A stretch of DNA of 64,000 bases, from NCBI GenBank assembly GCA_020555865.1, contig JAJCJJ010000003.1:124001-188000 (forward strand), in the 5' to 3' direction. The translations under genes were made by a program, and so were the position numbers. The number at the start of each line of letters is the position of its first letter. Position 1 is the stretch's first letter. Below, one piece after another: positions 1-6,677 of the stretch. Source of the stretch: a bacterium 210917-DFI.7.65 (GTDB taxonomy: Bacteria > Bacillota > Clostridia > Oscillospirales > Oscillospiraceae). The notes under the pieces were generated by a model, which was not told where the DNA came from, ran no database searches, and worked only from the letters and a program-made list of their open reading frames with translations.

Positions 1-160
1 AAGAAACGTGCCGCGCCCGGTACAAAGAAAAAGAGCGCTGGGAGCGGCTTTCGTGGCGAAAGCTGCTCCTTTTTCGTTCGTGCTCTACGTCCTGGTAGCG
101 GGTGTCTTGGTGCTATGCGGACTGGTTTCACCTTTTGCGCCGCTGCCGCTGACAGGTGCG
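1..160 (-). repeat. multi-hairpin interspersed repeat, copy 1 (cut by window edge)
   Basis: First of seven copies of a dispersed repeat (others at 596, 1383, 1984, 6431, 11844 and 12840). Reading the minus strand, it starts with a GC-rich GCGGCAGCGGCGCAAAAGG box and a conserved AAACCAGTCCGCATAGCACC block. Next comes a hairpin with arms GGAGC-n-GCTTTCGT / ACGAAAGC-n-GCTCC, then a CTTTTTCTTTGTACCGGGCG block. The tail of the element lies before base 1. Open frames through it are by-products of the repeat and have no convincing ribosome site. Confidence 0.85.
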
Positions 161-246
161 GGTGGGCTGGCTTTTATGTTGAAAAATCTTGCTTTTCATT
201 GGAAAACTGCGGCGTCGTATGGGGATCGGGATACTGTATGGCAGGG

Positions 247-275
247 TTGACAGAGTTAAGGCAGCAGCCTATAAT
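247..275 (+). promoter_or_regulatory. consensus promoter for antisense antitoxin RNA
   Basis: TTGACA at 247-252 and TATAAT at 270-275 are both perfect consensus hexamers with the optimal 17-base spacer. No protein gene begins downstream on this strand. The transcript would start near 282 and meet a terminator by about 370, so the promoter appears dedicated to a short RNA. Confidence 0.85.
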
Positions 276-281
276 ATAAAT

Positions 282-372
282 AGAAAAGGGCGCTGCCGAT
301 AAGCGGTTAGCCTGTTAAGCTTGCGAAATGATCGCCGTACTTGTCAGGGTTCCGGCGGTCATTTCTTTTTAT
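282..372 (+). ncRNA. short antisense RNA, probable type I antitoxin (RatA/SR4-like)
   Basis: A roughly 90-nt transcript is predicted from the consensus promoter at 247-275 to an intrinsic terminator. The terminator arms are AAATGATCGCCG (326-337) and CGGCGGTCATTT (353-364), followed by CTTTTT. The RNA is convergent with, and overlaps the 3' end of, the 28-aa hydrophobic peptide gene on the minus strand (359-445). This is the TxpA/RatA arrangement, in which 3'-end pairing leads to degradation of the toxin mRNA. Promoter and terminator are seen; the antitoxin role is inferred from geometry. Confidence 0.7.
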
Positions 373-445
373 TGGCCTGAAAAAACAGGCCGATAATGCC
401 AACGATTAAGATACCGATCTGAATCAGATCCGAATATGTAACCAT
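359..445 (-). CDS. putative type I holin-like toxin peptide (TxpA-like), 28 aa
   Basis: The 28-residue peptide begins MVTYSDLIQIGILIVGII, continues with a short hydrophobic stretch and ends in QANKKK. A short polar N-terminus, one membrane helix and a lysine tail is the layout of Firmicutes type I toxins (TxpA, BsrG; often annotated putative holin-like toxin), which insert in the membrane. An AAGGGGGG ribosome site lies about 8 bases before the ATG. Just upstream in the mRNA, GCCCCTC could pair either with GAGGGG or with the G-rich ribosome site, so leader folding may limit translation. The antisense RNA at 282-372 overlaps its 3' end. The gene is too short for standard gene callers. Toxicity itself is inferred. 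Confidence 0.7.
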   Translation of the reverse strand: MVTYSDLIQIGILIVGIIGLFFQANKKK

Positions 446-595
446 AAGCAGCCCCCCTTTCCGAGGGGCAAAGAACATACCCCTCCATCATTCCGGAGAA
501 TGAATTCAGGGCCAACCGCCTACCGTTTTTTGGCAGCGCCGCAATCAGAATACCATACATTTCTGTGGAGGACAAGCCCACGGCCTTTTGCTTTC

Positions 596-865
596 CTTCT
601 TGGAAAAAGGGGGGATGGTTGCGCCCCGCAACGGGGTGTTTTTTGCTCCTCTTGGAAGAGGGGGGACGTTTGCGCCCCACATTTCTTTTTCTCTTGCGAG
701 AGAAAAAGAAACGTGCCGCGCCCGGTACAAAGAAAAAGAGCGCTTGGAGCGGCTTTCGTGGCGAAAGCTGCTCCTTTTTCGTTTGTGCTCTATGTCCTGA
801 TGGCAGTATCTTGGTGCTATGCGGACTGGTTTCACCTTTTGTGCCGCTGCCGCTGACAGGTACGC
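596..865 (-). repeat. multi-hairpin interspersed repeat, copy 2
   Basis: Complete copy in minus orientation. It contains the GGAGC...GCTCC hairpin, the long palindrome TTTCTTTTTCTC / GAGAAAAAGAAA around 690-715, and a tail with the CCCCTCTTCCAAGAGG mini-hairpin and two CCCCGTTGCGGGG-type mini-hairpins. Several overlapping frames cross it on both strands (up to about 190 codons); I regard none as a gene. Bases 446-595, between the toxin gene and this copy, hold only the toxin mRNA leader region. Confidence 0.85.
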
Positions 866-993
866 TTTTCCTTTTATTGTGCATCTGAACAAAATGAATA
901 AACATAGTTTTCCCCTCTATCAGGATACCCTGCAAAAAGGGAAATGTAGAACGGTGATGTTTTTGCTACAATAAAGCAGAAGAGGTGAGATCT

Positions 994-1185
994 ATGATTG
1001 TTGATGATCCTAAAAAAGTAGTTTCATTATTGCTGCCCTTTGATACATATGAACAAGTGCAGAAACTGGCAAAAAATACTGAGCGAAGTATACCGTCTTA
1101 TATTCGTCAAATTATCCGTATTTATCTACAGTATTATACCGAGCATGCGCAAGAGGGGAAAAACGATCCTCTGATTGTCAAGTGA
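994..1185 (+). CDS. small ribbon-helix-helix-type DNA-binding protein (module A, first gene)
   Basis: 63-aa protein. An N-terminal strand (KKVVSLLLPFDTYEQV) leads into two helices (YIRQIIRIYLQYY) and a conserved DPLIVK end, consistent with an Arc/CopG-like ribbon-helix-helix regulator. I start at the ATG at 994, not the GTG at 985, because AGAGGTGA (981-988) is correctly spaced and the paralogue at 12322-12513 starts at the equivalent residue. A possible -10 TACAAT is at 967-972 with no clear -35. It is followed 21 bases later by a second ribbon-helix-helix gene, suggesting one transcript. Target unknown; autoregulation is plausible. Confidence 0.7.
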   Translation: MIVDDPKKVVSLLLPFDTYEQVQKLAKNTERSIPSYIRQIIRIYLQYYTEHAQEGKNDPLIVK

Positions 1186-1206
1186 ACAACGAAAAGGTGA
1201 TGCCAG

Positions 1207-1392
1207 ATGGCTACAAACAAGCGGGTGTTCACCTTGCGTTTGTCAGAGGATGTGCTGGATAAAATCGGAAAACTGGCAACGAAAGAGCACCGATCTATTA
1301 CAAATTATATTGAGTTTGTGCTGCTGCAGCATTTAGAAGAAAACGCTCTCAATTTCGAACAACAGAAAACGAACCCTTTCCGCACCCGTTAG
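1207..1392 (+). CDS. small ribbon-helix-helix-type DNA-binding protein (module A, second gene)
   Basis: 61-aa protein: basic N-terminus, strand RVFTLRLSEDVLDKIGKLA, then helices with SITNYIEFVLLQHLEE. This is the ordinary Arc/CopG-like pattern. A GGTGATGCC-type ribosome site precedes the ATG. The paralogue at 12115-12300 is almost identical at nucleotide level, far closer than the first genes of the two modules, suggesting recent gene conversion or copying. The last codons (RTR, stop) fall at the edge of repeat copy 3, so the repeat boundary supplies the stop codon; the same is true of the paralogue with copy 6. Confidence 0.75.
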   Translation: MATNKRVFTLRLSEDVLDKIGKLATKEHRSITNYIEFVLLQHLEENALNFEQQKTNPFRTR

Positions 1393-1628
1393 CGGCAGCG
1401 GCGCAAAAGGTGAAACCAGTCCGCATAGCACCAAGGCACCCGTTTTCAGGACGTAGAGCACAAAGGAAAAAGGAGCAGCTTTCGTCACGAAAGCCGCTCC
1501 CAGCGCTCTTTTTCTTTGTACCGGGCGCGGCACGTTTCTTTTTCTCTCGCGAGAGAAAAAGAAATGTGGGGCGCAAACGTTTCCCCCTCTTCCAAGAGGA
1601 GCAAAAAACACCCCGTTGCGGGGTAAAA
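1383..1628 (+). repeat. multi-hairpin interspersed repeat, copy 3
   Basis: Plus-orientation copy with one tail unit. It carries the cleanest long palindrome of the family: arms TTTCTTTTTCTCTCG / CGAGAGAAAAAGAAA around 1529-1563 (30 bases, no loop). In order it shows the GCGGCAGCGGCGCAAAAGG start box, AAACCAGTCCGCATAGCACC, the GGAGC...GCTCC hairpin, the palindrome, a CCTCTTCCAAGAGG mini-hairpin and a CCCCGTTGCGGGG mini-hairpin. It sits between the second ribbon-helix-helix gene and the 90-aa gene, exactly as in module B. Confidence 0.85.
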
Positions 1629-1714
1629 AACGATTTTCTTTTTTCTATAGATGAGAAGAGGAAAAGAAAAAAAGAAGAAAGGGGAGGGAGATCATAAATA
1701 CCACATACGGCTGG

Positions 1715-1969
1715 TTGTACCAGCATTATGTTTGTCCGTTGCTGGAAGAGCAGCGGGAGAAAGCGCGGGCAGACATTGAAGCATTGTGTCAAGAGTATGG
1801 CCTTAATTCAGATCAGCAGATCAGTTTGACTGACCAGATGGAAGGCAGCTGTTCCCTGTCCGGTGCCGCAGCGTTTTCTATCGGCGTTTATTTTGGGATG
1901 CAGTTATTATCAAATCCGATATTTTCGGAACTGAAAGAGAGCATGGAACGCTATCAAATCGAAATATGA
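1715..1969 (+). CDS. conserved small protein, module A copy, original start codon apparently lost
   Basis: 84-91 aa protein of unknown function; paralogue at 11457-11729. Conserved core: YQHY, a charged helix (EEQREKARADIEALCQEYGL), DQQISL, DQMEGSCSLSGAAAFSIGVY, then FSELKESMERYQIE. The glycine/alanine-rich middle could form a hydrophobic helix. In module B the gene starts ATG AAT ACG; here the aligned codon (1694-1696) is ATA, although the GGGAGGG ribosome site upstream is retained. Translation would need the ATA or the TTG at 1715, so this copy may be weakly expressed or decaying. No family recognised. Confidence 0.55.
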   Translation: MYQHYVCPLLEEQREKARADIEALCQEYGLNSDQQISLTDQMEGSCSLSGAAAFSIGVYFGMQLLSNPIFSELKESMERYQIEI

Positions 1970-1983
1970 TCCATCAGCGTACC

Positions 1984-2286
1984 CGCACCTGTCAGCGTCA
2001 GCGGCGCAAAAGGTGAAACCAGTCCGCATAGCACCAGGAAACCCACTATCAGGACGCAGAGCACAAACGAAAAAGGAGCAGCTTTCGTCACGAAAGCCGC
2101 TCCCAGCGCTCTTTTTCTTTGTACCGGGCGCGGCACGTTTCTTTTTCTCTCGCAAGAGAAAAAGAAATGTGGGGCGCAACCGTTCTCCCCCTCTTCCAAG
2201 AGGAGCAAAACCCGCCGCCCCGTTGTGGGGCGCAAACGTTCCCCCCTCTTCCAAGAGGAGAAAAAAAGCCCCCCAGCGGGGCACTA
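1984..2286 (+). repeat. multi-hairpin interspersed repeat, copy 4
   Basis: Plus-orientation copy with two tail units: each has CCCTCTTCCAAGAGG followed by a CCCCGTTGTGGGG- or CCCCCAGCGGGG-type hairpin. The core hairpin and the TTTCTTTTTCTCTC / GAGAGAAAAAGAAA palindrome (with one central mismatch) are intact. Tail-unit number differs among copies (one in copy 3, two here, three in copy 7), so the tail seems to vary like a short tandem repeat. Confidence 0.85.
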
Positions 2287-2305
2287 AAAAACGCCCTCCG
2301 CGTTT

Positions 2306-2497
2306 TCAACCGCGAGGGGCGTCCTGCTGTGCCGGCAGCGCAATTTCGCCGTGGCATTGTTCAAATTCCCGGATGGCCTGACGGATCAGATACAGCACTT
2401 CGCCGTTGCCGGAGCGGCCCTCATATTTGGCCATATAATGCAGCTTATAGTGCGTTTCCGGATCGATCAGCAGTCCTAAATGCTTATTTTTGCTCAT
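2306..2497 (-). CDS. small ribbon-helix-helix-type DNA-binding protein
   Basis: 63 aa. The N-terminal strand (KHLGLLIDPETHYKLHYM) followed by helices (EVLYLIRQAIREFEQCHG) resembles Arc/MetJ-type ribbon-helix-helix proteins. A GGAG ribosome site lies about 9 bases upstream of the ATG. It is divergent from the gene at 2645, and the shared 150-base control region carries six AAGTAT-type sites with 11-base phasing (2512-2591), just what a tandemly bound ribbon-helix-helix dimer array would need. It is therefore likely the autorepressor and the repressor of 2645. Not closely related to the two module proteins. Confidence 0.7.
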   Translation of the reverse strand: MSKNKHLGLLIDPETHYKLHYMAKYEGRSGNGEVLYLIRQAIREFEQCHGEIALPAQQDAPRG

Positions 2498-2511
2498 ATC
2501 AGAACTCCAAC

Positions 2512-2591
2512 ATACTTTTAATAAGTAGATTTTATACTTATTCGGTTGATATTAGTTGAAATTAAGTATGAACCAAGTATAATATAAGTAT
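2512..2591. promoter_or_regulatory. divergent promoter with helically phased AAGTAT operator array
   Basis: ATACTT at 2512 and 2534 with AAGTAG at 2523 form one triplet at 11-base steps; AAGTAT at 2564, 2575 and 2586 forms a second triplet, also at exactly 11-base steps. A promoter for the plus-strand gene overlaps the second triplet: TTGAAA (2556-2561), 16-base spacer, TATAAT (2578-2583). Bound protein would occlude RNA polymerase. The likely ligand is the ribbon-helix-helix protein encoded at 2306-2497. Confidence 0.7.
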
Positions 2592-2644
2592 TCAATATTT
2601 TGCTGTTTTGGGCTGTCAAACACCGGGAAGGGGAGCGTGCCGTC

Positions 2645-2971
2645 ATGCGTCTGTTTGTGCCGGATGAGCCGGATACCGTGGAAAACAATATCCAATACCG
2701 TGCTTTGGGGCGCAGCTTTTACCGCTGCCTGAGGGAATTTGACCTGGCCGATCTGCACAGCCAGGTACATGACGAGGCTGTGGATTTGCTTGAGGACATT
2801 TTGATGGTGCTCGATGATCCGGATCTGGATGATGCGCACTGCCTTGATGAAATTGTGCTGCTTTATCAGCGCCGGCTCGGTGTGGCTTCTGCGCGCCATG
2901 AAAAGCGCGTTTTGAAACGCCTGCAGGGCAGGGACCCGGACAGCCCTGGACCGGTGCCGGGGACGGAATAG
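2645..2971 (+). CDS. hypothetical acidic protein, 108 aa
   Basis: Unrecognised. The protein is acidic in its middle (DDPDLDDAHCLDEIVLLY) and predicted helical, with a basic patch (SARHEKRVLKRL) near the end. I take the ATG at 2645, with AAGGGGAG about 9 bases upstream, instead of the in-frame start at 2600, which lies inside the promoter region. Expression should come from the TTGAAA/TATAAT promoter at 2556-2583 under the AAGTAT operators, and it ends just before a strong terminator. The monocistronic unit controlled by a small divergent regulator resembles accessory or prophage-derived genes. Confidence 0.6.
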   Translation: MRLFVPDEPDTVENNIQYRALGRSFYRCLREFDLADLHSQVHDEAVDLLEDILMVLDDPDLDDAHCLDEIVLLYQRRLGVASARHEKRVLKRLQGRDPDSPGPVPGTE

Positions 2972-2993
2972 AGGATTTTGTGGAAAACCGGAA

Positions 2994-3028
2994 AAAGCGG
3001 GCCGCCTGACAGGCGGCCCGCTTTGCTG
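2994..3028 (+). terminator. intrinsic terminator
   Basis: Near-perfect hairpin: AAAGCGGGCCGCCTG paired with CAGGCGGCCCGCTTT across a single A, then a moderately T-rich run. It terminates the gene at 2645-2971 and may also work in reverse for lepA read-through. Confidence 0.85.
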
Positions 3029-3040
3029 TTTTGTGTTTCG

Positions 3041-3122
3041 TTATTCTTTGTCCAGTTTGAGGACGGCCATAAATGCTTCGGTGGGAAGCTGTACGCTGCC
3101 CAGAGAGCGCATTTTCTTTTTG
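3041..3122 (-). repeat. duplicated 3' end of lepA (attachment-site-like remnant)
   Basis: 82 bases here match the last 82 bases of lepA (3267-3348) at 78 positions, in the same orientation and offset by 226 bases. The copy still encodes the LepA C-terminus ([19 protein letters not shown] then KE, stop). Three of the four differences are silent, so both copies look to have been selected as coding sequence. That is the pattern left when an integrating element replaces the end of its target gene. The 144 bases between the copies (3123-3266) hold only short hairpins (CAAAAGC/GCTTTTG, GGGGCAA/TTGCCCC, CGGCGCA/TGCGCCG) and no gene. Confidence 0.8.
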
Positions 3123-3266
3123 TTTATCCCACAAAAGCTGCGCTTTTGCGGGAACCCTGATTTCAAAAGCTCCGGGGCAAATGAATTGCCCCTGCGCCAA
3201 AGGTTTTGCCTGCGGCAAAACGCTTGCACGGCGCACTTGCGCCGATGGGCAAACAAAAATGCGCGT

Positions 3267-5075
3267 TTATTCTTCATCCAGTTTGAGGACGGCCATGAAT
3301 GCTTCGGTGGGAAGCTGTACGCTGCCCAGAGAACGCATTTTCTTTTTGCCCTCTTTCTGCTTTTCCAGCAGCTTCTTTTTGCGGGTGATGTCGCCGCCGT
3401 AGCATTTGGCCAGCACGTCTTTGCGCATGGCTTTCACGGTTTCGCGGGCAATCACCTTGCCGCCGATGGCGGCCTGCACGGGGATCTCGAAGAGCTGGCG
3501 GGGAATATTCTCCTTGAGCTTTTCGCAGATGCGCCGGGCGCGGGGATAGGCCTTTTCCCGGTGGGCGATGAAACTCAAAGCGTCCACCTGGTCGCCGTTG
3601 AGCAGCAGGTCTACTTTCACCAGGTCGCTGGGCTGATAGCCCGACAGCTCGTAGTCCAGCGAGGCGTAGCCCCGGGTTTTGGCTTTCAGGGCGTCGAAAA
3701 AGTCGTAGATGATCTCGCCCAGCGGCATGTCATAGTGCAGTTCCACCAGATTGGTGTCCAGATACTGGGTGTCTTTGTAGACGCCCCGGCGCTCCTGGCA
3801 CATGGGCATAATGTTGCCGATGTATTCCGGCGGTGTGATGATAGACACTTTGGCATAGGGTTCGTAGGCTTCCGCAATCTCCGCCGGGTCGGGATAGTTG
3901 TGGGGGTTGTCCACAGATACAGTGGTCCCGTCGGTTTTCACCACCTCGTAGATCACCGAGGGCAGGGTGGTCACCAGATCCAGGTCAAATTCCCGCTCCA
4001 GCCGCTCCTGGATGATCTCCATATGGAGCATGCCGAGGAAGCCGCAGCGGAAGCCGAAGCCCAGCGCCGCGGAGCTTTCCGGCTCGAAGGACAGCGAAGC
4101 GTCGTTGAGCTGCAGTTTTTCAAGGGCGTCGCGCAGGTTGGGGTATTTGCTGCCGTCCTCGGTGTAAATGCCGCAGTACACCATAGGCTGGGCGGCCTTG
4201 TAGCCGGGCAGCGGCTCGGCGGCGGGGCGCTCGGCCTCGGTAATGGTGTCGCCCACCCGGGTGTCGGCCACGTTTTTGATGCTGGCGGTGAAATACCCCA
4301 CCTCGCCGGCCATCAGGGCGTCGGTCTTTTCCATGCCCAGGGGTTTGAGGTAGCCGCACTCCAGCACTTCATATTCCGCGCCGGAGGCCATCAGGCGCAC
4401 GTTTTGGCCGGTGCGGAGGGTGCCCTCCATCACGCGGAAATAAACGATGACGCCCACATAGGGGTCATACTGGCTGTCGAAGATCAGCGCCCGCAGCGGC
4501 GCGGCCGGGTCGCCTTTCGGAGCGGGCACGTTGGCTACAATGTTCTCCAGCACCGATTCAATGTTGACGCCCTGCTTGGCGGAGATCTCCGGCGCATCCT
4601 CGGCCACCAGGCCGATGATGTCCTCCACCTCCTGCTTGGCCCGCTTGGGGTCGGCGGCGGGCAGGTCGATTTTGTTGAATACGGGCAGGATTTCCAAATC
4701 GGCTTCCAGTGCCAGATAGGTGTTGGCCAGGGTCTGGGCCTCCACGCCCTGGGAGGAGTCCACCACCAGGATGGCTCCCTCGCAGGCGGCTAGGGAGCGG
4801 GACACCTCGTAGTTGAAGTCCACATGGCCCGGGGTGTCGATCAGGTTCAGCTCGTACACGTCCCCGTCCTGAGCCTTGTAGGACAGTTTGACCGCCCGGG
4901 CTTTGATGGTGATGCCGCGCTCGCGCTCAAGGTCCATGTTGTCCAGCAGCTGGCTCTCCATTTCCCGCTGGCTCACGGCGTCGCATTTTTCCATCAGCCG
5001 GTCGGCCAGGGTGCTTTTGCCGTGGTCGATGTGGGCGATGATGGAAAAGTTTCGGATATGGTCCTGTTTTGACAT
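3267..5075 (-). CDS. lepA: elongation factor 4 (LepA), ribosome-associated GTPase
   Basis: 602 aa, the usual LepA length. It is a cytosolic GTPase that acts on ribosomes, affecting translocation and ribosome biogenesis. G1 AHIDHGKST at 14-22, G3 DTPGH at about 80-84 and G4 NKID at about 134-137 are intact. The LepA-specific C-terminal region includes [20 protein letters not shown] and the lysine-rich tail. ATG at 5075 is preceded by AGGAGG at good spacing; an in-frame upstream ATG lacks this. The gene stands alone, with an XRE regulator upstream on the same strand. Its last 82 bases are duplicated downstream. Confidence 0.97.
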   Translation of the reverse strand: MSKQDHIRNFSIIAHIDHGKSTLADRLMEKCDAVSQREMESQLLDNMDLERERGITIKARAVKLSYKAQDGDVYELNLIDTPGHVDFNYEVSRSLAACEGAILVVDSSQGVEAQTLANTYLALEADLEILPVFNKIDLPAADPKRAKQEVEDIIGLVAEDAPEISAKQGVNIESVLENIVANVPAPKGDPAAPLRALIFDSQYDPYVGVIVYFRVMEGTLRTGQNVRLMASGAEYEVLECGYLKPLGMEKTDALMAGEVGYFTASIKNVADTRVGDTITEAERPAAEPLPGYKAAQPMVYCGIYTEDGSKYPNLRDALEKLQLNDASLSFEPESSAALGFGFRCGFLGMLHMEIIQERLEREFDLDLVTTLPSVIYEVVKTDGTTVSVDNPHNYPDPAEIAEAYEPYAKVSIITPPEYIGNIMPMCQERRGVYKDTQYLDTNLVELHYDMPLGEIIYDFFDALKAKTRGYASLDYELSGYQPSDLVKVDLLLNGDQVDALSFIAHREKAYPRARRICEKLKENIPRQLFEIPVQAAIGGKVIARETVKAMRKDVLAKCYGGDITRKKKLLEKQKEGKKKMRSLGSVQLPTEAFMAVLKLDEE

Positions 5076-5135
5076 AAAATAAAACCTCCTGTGGGTGTTG
5101 GCTTGGTGGGCGCCCATTCCCATGGGCGGGGGATG

Positions 5136-5363
5136 TTATTCGGCTTTTTTATGACTGACGGGCGTTTCCTCGATATCTTGAAAGATAATTTCAATGTTTA
5201 ACACTTTGCAGATACGCGCCAGCACATCCATGGATGGATGCTTTTTTTGACTCTCAATATCGTGAATAAAGGGCTGGGATACATTCACGGCACAGGCAAG
5301 CTGTTTTTGACTGAAGCCCAGCGCTTTTCGTTTGGCGCGGATGTGGAGACGATAATCTTCCAT
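5136..5363 (-). CDS. XRE-family helix-turn-helix regulator, 75 aa
   Basis: Single-domain Cro/C1-type repressor: RAKRKALGFSQKQLACAVNV (helices 1-2) and VSQPFIHDIESQKKHPSMDV (recognition helix and following turn), then a short tail. An AAGAAAGG ribosome site precedes the ATG. Two 17-base operators of the form AATARC-N5-GTTATT lie just upstream (5382-5398 and 5422-5438), the nearer one between the promoter and the start, so autorepression is likely. It lies 60 bases upstream of lepA but probably has its own promoter. Confidence 0.85.
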   Translation of the reverse strand: MEDYRLHIRAKRKALGFSQKQLACAVNVSQPFIHDIESQKKHPSMDVLARICKVLNIEIIFQDIEETPVSHKKAE

Positions 5364-5381
5364 GACAATCCTTTCTTGAAA

Positions 5382-5438
5382 AATAGCTTAAAGTTATTGG
5401 CAAAAATTTTTCTTCTGTTATAATAACCTATGGTTATT
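5382..5438. promoter_or_regulatory. two putative XRE operators, AATARC-N5-GTTATT
   Basis: AATAGC-N5-GTTATT at 5382-5398 and AATAAC-N5-GTTATT at 5422-5438, starts 40 bases apart. Both are 17-base near-palindromes in the promoter region of the XRE gene ending at 5136. The matching spacer and half-sites suggest a single regulator binds both. Confidence 0.6.
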
Positions 5439-5510
5439 TACAGGCGATATTCATTCATACAGCCGCCGCATTTTGAGGTTGCCCTGTTCACACAAAGAAC
5501 AGAATCTTTC

Positions 5511-5539
5511 CCAAAACACAACGGTCTCCCGTTTTGTGT
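5511..5539 (-). terminator. probable terminator of the XRE pair
   Basis: On the minus strand ACACAAAACGG pairs with CCGTTGTGT across GAGA, followed by TTTTGGG. It lies about 35 bases after the stop of the gene at 5575. The T-run is short, so efficiency is uncertain. Confidence 0.5.
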
Positions 5540-5574
5540 ATTCTTGTAGAAAAATGATCCTTTTGCTGTGGAAC

Positions 5575-5814
5575 TCATAGGGAGTCTTTGCCATTCGGGG
5601 GAACCTGCGATTTCTTTGGGCCAAAGACCAGTTCGTCCAATGAAATATGATAAAATTTTGCCAGCGCGATTACAGTGGAAAGCTGTGGCTCCCGTTCACC
5701 GTATTCGTAACGCTGATATGCGCGCATGGTTATTTGGATTGCCTCTGCCACCGTTCGTTGCGGCAAGTGGTGCTGTTCCCTTAATAAAATTAAACGTTCT
5801 GAAAAGGGACTCAT
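5575..5814 (-). CDS. XRE-family helix-turn-helix regulator, 79 aa
   Basis: Cro/C1-type domain: FSERLILLREQHHLPQRTVA, then AIQITMRAYQRYEYGEREPQ with the typical YExGxREP turn after the recognition helix, then LAKFYHISLDELVFG. The ATG overlaps the stop of the upstream XRE gene by 4 bases (5811-5814), so the two are translationally coupled. Two regulators made in a fixed ratio from one message suggests layered control of a shared target, but the target is not visible. Confidence 0.85.
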   Translation of the reverse strand: MSPFSERLILLREQHHLPQRTVAEAIQITMRAYQRYEYGEREPQLSTVIALAKFYHISLDELVFGPKKSQVPPNGKDSL

Positions 5815-6065
5815 GACGCGTCCTCTTTCTGGTTATGCACCGGCGGCCGCATTTCATCTATTAAGCCTAACAGATAATCTGCGGAAATATTGTAAAATGC
5901 ACAGATTTGCGCCAATTTTTCTATGGATGTTGTCTTGCGGCCATGTTCCATATCGCTGATGAATGCAGTAGAAACACCAAGCGCTGCGGCGATGTTTGCC
6001 TGTGTTGTATGTGTCGCTTTACGGATTTGGAGTAAACGTTCTGCAAAAATTTTTTTAGTGAACAT
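5811..6065 (-). CDS. XRE-family helix-turn-helix regulator, 84 aa
   Basis: Cro/C1-type: FAERLLQIRKATHTTQANIA, ALGVSTAFISDMEHGRKTTS, LAQICAFYNISADYLLGL. Start set at the ATG at 6065 because AAGGTGA lies 5-6 bases upstream; the longer frame upstream has no ribosome site. First gene of a two-XRE operon. It is divergent from the gene at 6134, with only 68 bases between them. That space contains the palindrome AACTTAAAGTT (6086-6096), a likely operator for this protein or its partner. Confidence 0.85.
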   Translation of the reverse strand: MFTKKIFAERLLQIRKATHTTQANIAAALGVSTAFISDMEHGRKTTSIEKLAQICAFYNISADYLLGLIDEMRPPVHNQKEDAS

Positions 6066-6085
6066 AGAAATCACCTTGGTGTATG

Positions 6086-6096
6086 AACTTAAAGTT
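6086..6096. promoter_or_regulatory. palindromic candidate operator
   Basis: AACTTAAAGTT is a perfect 11-base palindrome centred in the 68-base divergent interval between the XRE operon and the gene at 6134. Position, not experiment, suggests it binds one of the neighbouring XRE proteins. Confidence 0.4.
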
Positions 6097-6133
6097 AACA
6101 ATATGACGTTTGAAAGGATAGGAAATGTGTTCT

Positions 6134-6388
6134 ATGGACGAATATTTGCGTTTGATTTACGATCATATTGCATCCGACGTTATCTACGGCGAGTCGCACA
6201 AGCGGGCCGCATACCGGGAAGCGATGTTGGGCTGCGAGATGGAAGAGAACAAACTGCGCAGGGTGTGCACTCCGGAGCAGTGGCGGCAGCGGAACCGCTG
6301 CTGTGACCACTGCGTTGCGGCCCAAAGCGAGGTCAGCGAAATTTTCTTTGAACAGGGCGTAGCCGTCGGAAAATATCTTTCCAAATAG
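6134..6388 (+). CDS. hypothetical protein, 84 aa
   Basis: Not recognised. Mostly helical and charged, with MDEYLRLIYDHIASDVIYGE at the start and a C-rich stretch (RNRCCDHC) in the middle that could bind metal but lacks a recognisable finger layout. I prefer the ATG at 6134, because AGGATAGGAA is better spaced to it than to the ATG at 6125. Divergent from an XRE operon across a palindromic operator, so it is likely the regulated gene of that pair. Its 3' end is followed within 45 bases by repeat copy 5. Confidence 0.6.
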   Translation: MDEYLRLIYDHIASDVIYGESHKRAAYREAMLGCEMEENKLRRVCTPEQWRQRNRCCDHCVAAQSEVSEIFFEQGVAVGKYLSK

Positions 6389-6430
6389 TACCAAGGCCCC
6401 AATGGTTCCAGCGCAGCAGCTTGTCCGCCC

Positions 6431-6653
6431 GTACCCGTCAGCGGCAGCGGCGCAAGCGGTAAAACCAGTCCGCCCAGCACCAGGGAACCCGTTTTATGTA
6501 GAGCACAAAGGAAAAAGAAGCAGCTTTCGGCCCGTAAGGCCGCTCCAGGCGCTCTTTTTCTTTGTACCGGACGCGGCACGTTTCTTTTTCTCCCGCGGGA
6601 GAAAAAGAAATGTGGGGCGTAAACGCTCCCCCTCTTGCCAAAAGGGCGCCCCC
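6431..6653 (+). repeat. multi-hairpin interspersed repeat, copy 5
   Basis: The most diverged full copy. The hairpin reads GGAGC-n-GCGGCC-type instead of GCTTTCGT arms (CAGCTTTCGGCCCGTAAGGCCGCTCC region), and the long palindrome is TTTCTTTTTCTCCCG / CGGGAGAAAAAGAAA. The compensating changes in both arms of each stem keep the pairing, which is evidence that the secondary structure itself is maintained. Tail truncated to one unit. Confidence 0.8.
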
Positions 6654-6677
6654 GCTGGGCAGGGCGGACGATCGCGT

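Noticed and set aside
369..935. Overlapping frames through the repeat copies (here 188 codons; others near 1333, 1910, 2119, 12590 and 12774)
   Set aside because: The same amino-acid strings appear wherever the repeat occurs, in several frames and on both strands. They result from the repeat's hairpins and lack ribosome sites.
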